64,000 nt of DNA. Origin: Zerene cesonia. Taxonomy: Eukaryota; Arthropoda; Insecta; Lepidoptera; Pieridae. Of the stretch, positions 27,291 to 37,326 are shown piece after piece. The notes beneath the pieces were generated by a model. That model had not been told where the DNA came from, ran no database searches, and saw only the letters and a list, made by a program, of their open reading frames with translations. A program made the position numbers and the translations under genes. Within the stretch, counting starts at the first letter, position 1. Each line of letters starts with the position of its first letter. The DNA lies in assembly GCF_012273895.1 (NCBI RefSeq), contig NC_052102.1:372001-436000 (forward strand). The letters run 5' to 3'.

Positions 27291-27450
27291 TCTACACTAA
27301 TATTAGAAAGAGGAAGAATTTGTATTTTTGTTTGTTTGTAATAAAACTCAAAAACTACTGGACCAATTAAAAAATTCTTTCACCATTAGAAAGCTGCAAC
27401 TTCACTGATTGACATAGGCTGGTACGGGCGAAACGGGGCGAACAGCTAGT
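27291..27450 (+). mobile_element. Lep1-type Helitron, apparently complete
   Basis: Starts TCTACACTAATATTAGAAAG and contains 'actactggaccaatt', 'aattctttcaccattagaaag' and 'acataggctggtacggg'. Ends CGAACAGCTAGT. Short and without an open frame, so mobilised by an enzyme supplied elsewhere. Confidence 0.8.
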
Positions 27451-28138
27451 GAGTATAATTTTGTTAAATTGTTATATTCTACTATACAAGACTTGTATAA
27501 AAAAGTATTTATTGAGTTGCAGATTCTTCTCGGTAGAAGCGACCTGTAGAGTAGGTGGTAGTTAAAGGAAGGTTATTCATAAACATGTGATAAATTTTAC
27601 ATGAATAAAAATTATTTTGAGATTGATTTGGACTATTCCTTCCACCTTATTCTTGACTGACATAGGCTATAATTAATTTTATACCTGATCATCCAAGACA
27701 AGTGGTCATTACAAAAAACATATTACAGCCAAGGACGCCTCCATCGCATCCAAACATCCGAACAAGCCAGCCTCACACGAACTATGCCTAAGATGTAAAC
27801 AGGCTTTTGATTAATAAGCGTCAAGTACGTCATAAGTTAAACAATTTGGGATTAAAATATCGCGCATAGTTGCGCCCATCTGTGCCCTGACGAGGGTCCG
27901 CAAGATTTATTGAACCTCTGGTCCAACGGTGAAGGGATATTGTTTTGGCCCTCACCGTATTGCGTTGCTTTTGCTGCCTGCTCTATTTCATAAATAGCAC
28001 GGCGAAATAGGTTACTGGGTTGGGATTTTTTGGATCAAATATACACAAGATATTAAAAAATAATGCTAGGCGATGTCTCGAGTGGATGATAATATAGTTA
28101 CATATGATGATACATTACTGGCTATTCATATAAATCTT
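27451..28138. other. intergenic, nothing recognised
   Basis: No gene supported. 27880-27960 (ctgacgagggtccgcaag, tgaacctctggtccaacgg) is GC-richer and of unknown origin. Confidence 0.45.
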
Positions 28139-28325
28139 AAGGTCACCGACTGTCCTTAGGAGAGTGGTACCATTCCGGATTCTAAAATGGGACTGAATGA
28201 AAACAAATTCTTATTTCATACACAAAATGAATTACGCCAATCGGTAGAAAATCCAGAGAGATAAAAAATTAAAGAAAATAAATTAATCGCATTAAAAACC
28301 TCCTTCGTTTTTAGGAACCGGTTCA
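28139..28325 (+). repeat. dispersed repeat R2
   Basis: Same order of blocks as 55722-55920: GG(T/G)CACCGACYGT, (T/G)GGTACC, TAAAATGGGA, ACACAAAA(T/A)GAATYACGCC, AATCGGT and CTTCGTTTTTNGGAA. A dispersed, probably transposon-derived family. Class unknown. Confidence 0.75.
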
Positions 28326-30371
28326 TAATAATAACTGAAACATGGGAACAGAGAGAACGCCACATACTAAAAACAAAAATAAATAAGCTAAAACTGTGAT
28401 GGTTCTGGTACCGTCAACAACATAATATTCTGATTAAAGCTAGTCAAAAACTACTTTTCGATCACAATAATGCATATAACCGTTCGCAGATTAAAAAGCT
28501 GTCTTCCACAACCAAAAGTAAACTATACAAATTCATAGCGCTTGTCTATTCTATTAAAAACAACCCTTAACCTATTTACATTTATCGAGAAGGTGAGGGA
28601 GTGTCCATCAAGCGGCGAACCACGCCCAAATAACAGTTCTCGACACCTTCAAATCATTTACTATTAATAACTTAAACAAAGCGTTCTACTTAACTTATCA
28701 CTTTTACAAAACACTACCTTGTTTGTTTCAAGTTATAATTAGTTGGCGGTTAGTTTACTGGAATTAATCTATGGAACATAACTAGATAAGATTATTTTTA
28801 ATTGAGAGTAAGTGATACTCTGTTAAGATTGTATTTTTTTTAGTAAAGTATCATTTTACTAGGTAGCTACTTCTCCATATTTTGTAAAATTGGCAATGAA
28901 ATTAACCTTTTTTTTCTATGTTCTCAAAAAACTTCAACAAGCAAATTGGTAAATTTTATCGCAAATCGACCTCTTTGTTAAACTGTCTTTGCATGTGGTT
29001 ATCATTCAGTCTCAACAAGGAGGTCTATTAAAGTCTATTTAATCGATAGATACAATACTATCCTGAGCGTTTATATTTACAATAATAATAGACCCAAGCA
29101 ACTGCCCTGCGCTTAATTAAAACTTAAGCTCAGATAAGCTTTTAAAACTAAAACCTAAAAAAATCGTAAAACGCCTCTTATCTAACCAACAAATTATAAA
29201 TGGAAATTGGCAATCACGGATGGAAATTGGCTACTAAAAAGTGCTCGATACTAGAAGCAAACGTTAAAATTCTGTATTGTAACGGGCGGTATTAACAGCG
29301 CTAGTTGTGAGGTCGTTTCGGCCCCATAAAGCCATTACAGTGGAATCCTCACGGGGTGTACCTGACCTGAAAATATCATTGAACGGGTGGAAATCTCAAT
29401 TTTATATGTGTATTGCAGTTTGACTTATTTTTGATTTCTTTGTACTGTCTTTGATTAGATTATCGAATGTAGCGGTGTGTTTTATTCGTATTATGAGACT
29501 AAAAGCAACATTAATAATTTTTTAATAGAAAAAAATGATGATAAAAGTTGTTGTTTAAACATAGATGCTACTGATAAATATATATGTCTACACTCAGTGT
29601 CGGTCAAAACCACTTTTCACTTATTTTTGCAGTCACTGGCACTGGCATGACAATTATTTCAAATCGAATAATAAATATCGCAATTATATTATGAATATTA
29701 TTAAAACAATAATGTATAATATACCATCCGAATAAACCAGTCTGAAAATACATAAAAGCGATAAACGGCAAATATAATAGGAATCCCAAAGCGAAAAGCT
29801 TAGTTCGAAGATAAATGGCTACAGAGTACAGACGCCAGAAAATATATCACAATTGGATGGACTTTACGATTAAGATAATTAATGTTAATAAAATGGAGTA
29901 AATGTGTAAGATAGAACCATTGGAAAGAAGCAATGTTACACGTATATGTGATTACATTAAAATGGTATAAAATGTTGAGAAATTTAAGACTATGTCACGG
30001 ATTTAAATTATATTTTTAATTAGTTATTTCGACGTGTCGATAATACAGCGAGCGTGGTAACCGGACAATATAATTTTAAATAAGTCTTATTTGATAATAA
30101 ATTATACTGACTTTGCAATAAACACACATTTTAGAATCAGTTGATTTTTAAACTCAAGAAGATGAATGAAAACCGAAATATTCTGAAAAGACAAAATACC
30201 CTTAATATTCATATAGTTTTGATTAAAATAAAAGAAAAATATGTAGCTTAAAATTTTAAATAATGTCAATTTGACAGTGTTGTAAATAATAATATATTTA
30301 TTCAGCTCCGGCTACGTAATTATTGGCAATCAATAATTGGACAGTTGACATGCCGCAATATTGAAGGAACA
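28326..30371. other. intergenic, mostly unique
   Basis: No gene supported. 29280-29375 is GC-richer (ggtcgtttcggccccataaagcc) and may be conserved non-coding DNA. Confidence 0.4.
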
Positions 30372-30391
30372 ATTACCTACATGTAGGTAAT
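30372..30391. repeat. 20-bp perfect palindrome
   Basis: ATTACCTACATGTAGGTAAT reads the same on both strands without a spacer. May be a dimeric factor site or chance. Confidence 0.9.
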
Positions 30392-30510
30392 CATTTACGG
30401 GTCGAACTAATTTCGAAACAGATCGATATCAGTCATAATTAGGAAGGAATAAGACCTTGTGTAATTGTGATGCGGTTGTACTTAAAGTCCGTGACTTTGT
30501 ACTTCGGTAA

Positions 30511-30752
30511 ATGATAGAGTCAGCATACTGCTGTGCTTAGTTCGGTGAGAGAGGGAGCCAGAGGCCCATATCCTTACTCTTCCCAGTCCTTTCCATTTTT
30601 CCTGAAGTAAATCCTTTCTTAATTCCTTAACAATTTGAAATCGGTAATCCATTTGAATAGGCGTAAGGTCTGCAATCGACCTTACGCCTCTCCAAATGTT
30701 CATGGGCGCTTATCATTAGGCGACCCACCAACTCCATTTCAGACGACGATTT
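30511..30752 (+). mobile_element. SINE family S, 5'-truncated copy with imperfect hairpin
   Basis: Retains the centre from 'gcatactgctgtgcttagttcgg', both hairpin arms (left ATTTGAATAGGCGTAAGGT, right ACCTTACGCCTCTCCAAAT) with mismatches near the outer end, and a shortened tail that lacks 'ggtggtagc'. Confidence 0.85.
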
Positions 30753-30821
30753 TTTTTATATATTCTTAGTAGCCCTTTTAGTCAAGGCAATAGTAGCTTA
30801 ACTTATTCAGTAACATCAGAC

Positions 30822-30950
30822 ATTTATAATATATTTTAATAGACGCTACTAATGTTTTGATATATTTGTTTGTAATAAACTATAGAACCAATTTCAAAAA
30901 TGATTTCACTACTATAAATCCCTGTCATTACTCAATCAATTAGTTATCAT
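30822..30950 (+). mobile_element. Lep1-type Helitron fragment
   Basis: 'gctactaatgttttgatatatttgtttgtaataaactatagaaccaattt' in pieces matches the 5' part of the element at 27291. The 3' end is missing. Confidence 0.55.
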
Positions 30951-32214
30951 CTCAGGCCGAGCTATAAGCTTAAATTATGGTTTAATATTAAAACGTTTAC
31001 ATGTAGATCTGTTATCAAAAGTTTAATAAATAAATGTGACCCAGTGAGAGAGATTCAAAGGGCAGGCGAACATGTAAGATCTGATTAACTTTTTAAATAC
31101 CATTTATTGCTAAACGGTTGTTATTATTACGGGGAGCGATCGATCTTGGCTGTCACATTTAACTATTAAGGTCTTTTATACACGAACAGTTAAATTGAAC
31201 CTTTTAAAGTAATAGTATTAGTCTATTAGTATTTACTCCTTTCACATGCATGTGTGGTGCAATATTTGTGTCACATGCAAGTATTTTTTAAGGAAATTTA
31301 GGATAGAAAAAAAAGGGATGATTAATCCCAGATATTAATACAATATCTCTACGGAACCATTTGTTACAATCACGCAAAAAAGGGCATTCGTCTTCTAAAT
31401 ACTAATAATTTAAAGTTGTAGTATAATTTTTTTGTTTCTTCGAACGTGTTAATCTTAAGAAAAGTGTTAATTTTACGTGTTGATCTTAAAGGATTCACAA
31501 ATTTAGGAAAATAGGATAAAGCGGCGGCGGTACGCTAGTATTTTATAATGAGAAAAAAAATTAAGTTCCGTATATAAATTAAGTTCTAGGCCTACCAAGA
31601 ATTGAAAGGATGACCCCCACAGTTCACTTTCCAGTCAACTCAACCGAGAAAGCTGCGTTTGAACGTCCGTTACTGTATGCCCTTAGCGAATGAATGAAAT
31701 AATCTGAATGACATTTAAATTGCGTCACCTTCGTCAAATTACAACACTACTTCAAGTAATTGACCTCCCACGTATTTAAATTGTCAATTATATATTAATT
31801 CAAAGTCGTAAGACTGCAAAAAAATTGCAAATCGTTCAATAATGATAAGCGTTTATTATGCATTTTTCTGTAATTTCCCTTTTGGTTTACTTTGTGTTCT
31901 TTTAATGCAAGTATGAAACATCTAATGTCTAAAACACATCTACGCCTACATTAATATTAATAATCAACGTTATTTACTAGATGTTTATATACCAATAGAT
32001 GATTATAAATAACAAATTTAATAACATCGTTTACGTATCGTGGTGATTCTACAAGAAACCAGGGCGAGGTAATATCTTAAACTTATATGCTAGTTTTTAT
32101 TACGATACGATACAAAATTGAGATTAGCAGTGCGCAGCAGTATTTAGCATGTTTTATTTATTCTAACTTCACAATTGAACATGTTTCGTAAAAAATTATG
32201 AAAAGTATGAGGAT
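30951..32214. other. intergenic, nothing recognised
   Basis: AT-rich. 31505-31535 (aaagcggcggcggtacgctagt) resembles a Helitron terminus but the rest of an element is not visible. Confidence 0.45.
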
Positions 32215-32413
32215 ACTAGCTGCGCTCCGCGGTTTCAGTCCGTATCTCGTAGGAATATCGGGATAAAAAGGTGCCTATATATTATTCCAGTTGTCCAGCT
32301 ATCTACGTGCCAAATTTCATTGCAATCATTTCAGCAGTTTTTGCGTGAAAGAGCAACAAACACACACACACATCCTTACAAACTTACGCATTTATAATAT
32401 TAATATAGTAGGA
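32215..32413 (-). mobile_element. non-autonomous Helitron, family A
   Basis: ACTAGCTGCGCTCCGCGG to TATAATATTAATATAGTAGGA in reverse. The terminal block carries a small internal duplication, and part of the CCCGCG segment is deleted. Confidence 0.87.
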
Positions 32414-33541
32414 TTAAAGACATAACATACGTTATTATTCCATCAAAACTCGTACGTAGACAAACCCAAGTTACGCAGCGCGTTTCACAAGACTGAAGAT
32501 GTTAGACCAAAGCTCGATATAGCTATTGTTATTTGTAACACAATTGAAGCCAAATCCTGCCATTAAATTGGGAGTAATAAATCATGAGGCAGTGGTAGGT
32601 GGTAACTGGTAACTCTGGTCCGAACAATGGAAACTTTGCGGGGAGACTAATAAGCGACTCTGAATTAACTGGAGTTGGCAATAATTTGCGGTGCCGAAGT
32701 GCGCTAGCGGCTGTTGTTAGGCTGAGCATGCACGAGCGATTTTAGGCACAGTACACACGAAGGAATAGTCGCGCAAACGTAACAACACGTACGTGTAGGT
32801 TTTGAATATGTTGACATACGTTTTATTAGTTGAACAATTGGTGGGTTGAATATTTGTTATTTTAAGGTGATAAAAGAAATTAATGTTTATCCATTATTAT
32901 CTTTTCTACTATATAGTCTCTATATAGTTTTTAATTAATTTATGCGGCTTGAAAAAATTATTGCAATCAAATGAGGTATTGTAATTTATTTGTAACACAG
33001 TGTTACCTAGTCAAAAATGGTAACACAAAATTTTCGCGTAACGTCCTTATAAATTAAAATTAAATTTTTCCCATTGTCTTCGAAACAGCCTAAACCGCTT
33101 TGAATTCTCGATTATTTCTTCAAAATCGAATGGCAATAGTCGATTTCCTAATATAAAAACTCGATTATAATTCAATCGTTCGCTAATCTCCATTCGAATA
33201 CAAGTGAATAATATTCTGAAGTGTGGAATGAGATTAAAAACCAATTAATGGGGAGCAGCCCTTGGCGGGTCGGGCGCGGCTTGCGAGCGGCGCCGGGTGC
33301 GCACATCTGCTTATTGTATTGCTAACAGTTATTTCATTTGTTAACACTTGAGAATTTTGCATTTTTATGACTATTGCTCTAGAGAGTTTTATTTAATTAT
33401 TTTAACGTTGAGCTTAGAAATAAAATCGATATTGTTTTATGAGTGATTTTGTCAGGGAATAAATAAATTTAAAAGTGGTCGTTAGATAAGGAGATAATAA
33501 AAAAACATCCACGTCCAGCAATATTGATCTTTCATAATAGT
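32414..33541. other. intergenic with a short GC-rich pocket
   Basis: 33250-33305 is almost entirely G/C (ggcgggtcgggcgcggc, gcggcgccgggtgcgc) in an AT-rich setting. No gene supported. Confidence 0.45.
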
Positions 33542-33576
33542 AAATAATAGCAGTGTAGGTAACACTGCTATTATTT
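33542..33576. repeat. 15-bp perfect inverted repeat with 5-nt loop
   Basis: Arms 33542-33556 and 33562-33576 are exact complements around AGGTA. Same geometry as the larger hairpin at 785-839, but unrelated sequence. Confidence 0.93.
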
Positions 33577-33670
33577 TTTGCAATTCTAAGCTGATACCGT
33601 AAAAGCTTAAATTAATAGATATTCAGTTTTTTAACGTACAATCTAATGGTTATTAAATGTTCCAAAAAAT

Positions 33671-33775
33671 TTGGACCAAACCAGCTCCCTTGGCACTCCA
33701 CAAAAATGGCTCGACTGAACACAGTGGGGTTTTAGTCGGTAGGAATCTGACAAAATCTATACAAGATTTCCCCTC
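33671..33775 (-). repeat. dispersed repeat R1
   Basis: 'cccttggcactcca', 'ggctcgac' and 'cagtggggttttagtcggtaggaatc' in the same order as at 4241-4388. The strand is a guess. Confidence 0.65.
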
Positions 33776-34223
33776 TCAAAAATGCCGCATATGCTATGTA
33801 CCTTAATATAACGTACAAATTAAGGTTAACTATGCTTAAAAGTCTAAACGTGCCTAGAAATTATCATCCTCCGAGCTTATATGTAGATTCTAAAGAGATT
33901 TCACCCTTCTCTACCCATTCTTACAAACCGTGCTCTTGTCAACACAGACCACCTACAGACATACATCTCATCTTTTATCGTCTATTATGAGGACCAGCAG
34001 TTTATATATCAAGGTTGTCACAAACGGTTTACGGGTGCACGTGGCATGTGTCGCAAGGGAAAAACTTTATAGCTAAATGGGCTTCTAGGCAATAACAGTT
34101 ACTCAAATGATATGAGGATTTTTCTTTTACTGTATATTTTATATGATTAGTAGATGGAAATTGGGTATTGTTCTAGGGATAGAATGTAGTGTTTCTTTTT
34201 GGGGTGCATTAGGCTTTATATGT

Positions 34224-34395
34224 ACTAGCTGTGCCGCGTGGTTTTACCTACGGACGAAGCCGCGGGTAAGCAAGTATTTCTTTACCTTATGTGTTTCTGC
34301 TTCAGCTTGGTGTTATCACCGCTAAGTGTCATCAAAATTCATTCTCTGGTTCTCGCGTGAATGTGTTACAAACATTCACACAAAGTTTCGCTTGT
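34224..34395 (-). mobile_element. Helitron-like element
   Basis: In reverse it ends CCACGCGGCACAGCTAGT. It contains an 'aatgaattttgatgacac' block and an 'aaacattcacacaaag' start-side segment. Decayed. Confidence 0.6.
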
Positions 34396-34940
34396 TTAAC
34401 ATGAGATACGATTCAATGTGATTGTAAAAGAGTTAAAATTAGTGTTCTTTTATATGGAAAATTCTTTCAAATGGTGGTTATAAAACTTTTCTCAAAACGA
34501 GACAATAATAATTAGGATAACATTTTGAGGAAGGCAAGTTCTATATTTATGCAATGACAAATGACATTGCTTTCTAAACTATCAATTAATAACAGATAAC
34601 TATCAAATGCTGCACTTCACTTCCATCCCATGACAATACTCCATTGTTTAGAGTATCAAAGATAATCACAGCGTTCGACAGTCAGTATATTTTGACTAAG
34701 TTCGAAACCAATAGAGACTTGCTATTGATAAACTTCGCGAAGTTATATCACCGCATACCGGAGACAGATAGTTGTCCGGAGGTTCACACATAGCGGGTGG
34801 AGTTTGAGTTATCCCAATATATGAGTTTGTACCTCAGTATGTGGATCGAACTAGATATGATAATATGCTTGATGGAGTTGTTGTATTTCTTTAGTGTAAC
34901 TTAATTGTAGTATGCGAAACGTTATTACGATTTAATGTTT
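34396..34940. other. intergenic, nothing recognised
   Basis: AT-rich with no supported feature. Confidence 0.5.
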
Positions 34941-35248
34941 CATCATCATCATCATCAGCCCATACATGTTCCCACTACTGGGACACAGGCCTCCTACGAG
35001 GGTTCAGGCCATAATCCACCACGCTGGCCAAGTGCGCGTTGGCAGATGTCACATATCGTCGAACTTTTGATTCTTGGACATGCCGGTTTCCACACGATGT
35101 TTTTCTTCACCGTTTTAAGCAGAGGTGATGTTTTCCACATGTGCAGATAAATTGGAAAATCAATTTATTTCCTGCACGCTTGCCCGGTCTCGAACCCCGA
35201 CTTATCGATTTTGAAGTCCGAGGTTCTCAACAATGAGCCACCACTGCT
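34941..35248 (-). mobile_element. SINE family G, full-length tRNA-headed copy
   Basis: Read on the - strand: tRNA-like head with TGGCTCATTG (decayed A box) and GGGTTCGAGACC (B box). Then comes a body with CTGCACATGTGGAAAACATC, CTTGGCCAGCGTGG and CCTGAACCCTCG, and a GATGATGATG tail. Same family as the + copy at 42637. Its internal 71-codon frame is incidental. Confidence 0.85.
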
Positions 35249-35489
35249 ATAAACAGTTTTAACAGGTTAAACCGCCTAATGTATTAATATTGGATACAAT
35301 TTTTACACATCTATGACAATATGCTCACTCAATGCATTATTATTCTCATACAATACACAAGAAACTTGAAACAAAACAAACGGAAACAAACCAGCATCCA
35401 CTCAGCCGCCCACCAGTAAAATGAAAACTGAAAACACCTTGCGCTAAGCGAATTATCGCCGCGACGATCAATCGGGAAGTCAGTGGAAC

Positions 35490-35670
35490 TTTACATAACC
35501 TTGTTACACTTTGAGTTGAGTCAAATTAATAGCAAAACAATAAGGAAGTTCGGCTTCCCCGGATATTGTAGTTTCGACGCTAGACGCTGTTCACTCGTAT
35601 TTACTTAGTGGGAATGATCTGAGTGACTCGAGTGAAAAGTGGATAGATAGAACGACATCGACTTGTTAAG
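35490..35670 (+). promoter_or_regulatory. possible promoter and leader exon of the Kunitz gene
   Basis: A GC-richer block with an arthropod initiator-like TCAGT at about 35490. It ends at a usable donor, TTAAG|GTTAGT (35671). The Kunitz start-codon exon is preceded by an acceptor-like 'caatttcag', so an untranslated first exon is expected upstream and this is the best placed candidate. Inference only. Confidence 0.22.
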
Positions 35671-36079
35671 GTTAGTATTTCGTATTATTAATAGCCATTG
35701 CCCGTACATTTGACTAAATATCTGTATGGAAAATTTACTCGACCAGTTAAGAAAAAGTGTTTTGGATTTAAAAAGAAACCAATAAACAAAATTCCAATCT
35801 ATATAGTCATAATTTGGTAAATGTATCTTTTCATAAAAGTATAGAAAAAATGCTGCATATAAAACCCATTAAAACGAAAATGTTCTCGCACATACTAATA
35901 ATTATTTAATTCTTCATTGTACATGACAAACGAAAACAAACATAAAAACAATTAGACGACAATATAGTACAATCGGCGGCCTCATCTCTTGCAGTGATCT
36001 CTACCAGGAACCGAGGAACAAAGGTATAAGAAGCGAATTACGAAAATTTTCATTATTTTATATTTTGACCAAAAATTTA

Positions 36080-36450
36080 TGCAGTTTAACATATTCAGTA
36101 TTATTGTATTTGTCTTCTGAATTAGTCAGGACTGCGTTGAAATCAGCCACCGTAATCTTAATTCGAGAGGACATGAAAAATCTTCGCCAGCCTCCATTGT
36201 TGGCCGGAACTCAAGTCGCGTTATACCTTCAGCAGAATTTAATTTCAACTCGCCAAAATGTTAGTTAGCTTAATGCAGGTGAAATTTAAATTTTTAATAA
36301 TTTAAATGAACCGAATATTCGGAGCTAATTGCCGCTATTCGAGTCCGCTCAAAAGCTAATAATTTAAACGGTAAATTAATTTCACTGTGACGCACTTTAA
36401 TTATATTAAGGAATAAATAATATATGAACGCTCTGGCGTTGAATTAATAT
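36080..36450. promoter_or_regulatory. candidate conserved non-coding block upstream of the Kunitz gene
   Basis: Repeat-free, less AT-rich DNA with a CCGAATATTCGG palindrome (36311-36322), 'gagctaattgccgctattcgagtccgctc' and several TAAT cores. A 67-codon frame crosses it but has no signature. Confidence 0.25.
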
Positions 36451-36619
36451 GCGAAAATATTACCGAGTTTGCAGAAACGGGTATTGTTATGGACTTGAAT
36501 AATATACTTACTATGTGAGTTGGTCCGCGACAGCACTTTTTGGTTGTTTTAGTGATGTAGTGCATAATGGTTTTTTATGAAATACTTGGTAAAGGTGTCG
36601 GGTCGGTTTCATGGCGATA

Positions 36620-36690
36620 TTCAGTAGGGGTGTACATACCCGATGTGAGCTGGCCAAATTCGTGCAGTGCCGATTCGTACTAAATGTGCG
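36620..36690 (-). mobile_element. SINE family S, head fragment, decayed
   Basis: 'aggggtgtacatacccgatgtgagctggccaaattcgtgcagtgcc' in pieces is the reversed family head (compare 41300-41350). Confidence 0.6.
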
Positions 36691-37324
36691 CTGTCATATT
36701 GTTAATTTTAAATGAATTTTAATACTAGACACTTGCTGCTACTTTGAACGGGCTTATGGTAGGGATTGTATGAACAAGTCAGTACTGGTTTATTGTTTTT
36801 TATTTATTTTTTAAGTTAACGTGTGGAACGTGAAACACGCAAACGAGAAAAGTAGTAATCAATTTATTTTCATGTGATAGTCTTTATTGATATTACAAAT
36901 TTATTATCAAAACGAAAAATCTAGCTAATAATTTAATTATAAGTTAGCTACGGTTTGTCAAAACGCGGGTTCGAATCCCGTCTCGTTATAAATGTTGTTT
37001 TTTCTTTAAAAAAAATCTCAGTTATCAAGCTATGAAAGTAAAAATTTTGTTTTATAAAAAAAATATAAGTGCGTTCTGCCTAATTAATTCATTATCGAAT
37101 ACTGTGACGTATGATAAATAGATTAAAATGAATATATTACATTTTAATGAATATTTTAATATGATCATAATTACCGTGTATTGAATTATAAACATACGGA
37201 AAATAAATTGATTAACGATGTAATAAAAAGGCGCATGTGAAGCAGTTAATTCATTTTAATGGTTTTTACTTCGTTAATTTTGTTAATTAATATTTAATCA
37301 AGTTTACATATAATTCAATTTCAG
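36691..37324. other. AT-rich DNA before the Kunitz start-codon exon
   Basis: Mostly AT. A tRNA-like B box (36968-36978) is discussed among the rejected items. The last bases, 'ttcaatttcag', look like a 3' splice site ending at 37324. Confidence 0.45.
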
Positions 37325-37326
37325 CG

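Noticed and set aside
34939..34957. Short-period ATC repeats suggestive of an array (also 51309-51327)
   Set aside because: SINE tails; no spacer-repeat structure, so not a CRISPR array.
34935..35150. 71-codon frame starting MFHHHHHQPIH
   Set aside because: Entirely within a reversed tRNA-headed SINE; the His run is the GAT repeat tail.
36905..36990. tRNA-like segment with a perfect B box (GGTTCGAATCC, 36968-36978) and an A-box-like TAGCTAATAA
   Set aside because: The T-arm closes, but the acceptor stem has only 5 of 7 pairs and the anticodon stem about 3 of 5, and the A-to-B spacing does not give a normal cloverleaf. At best a decayed tRNA or SINE head.
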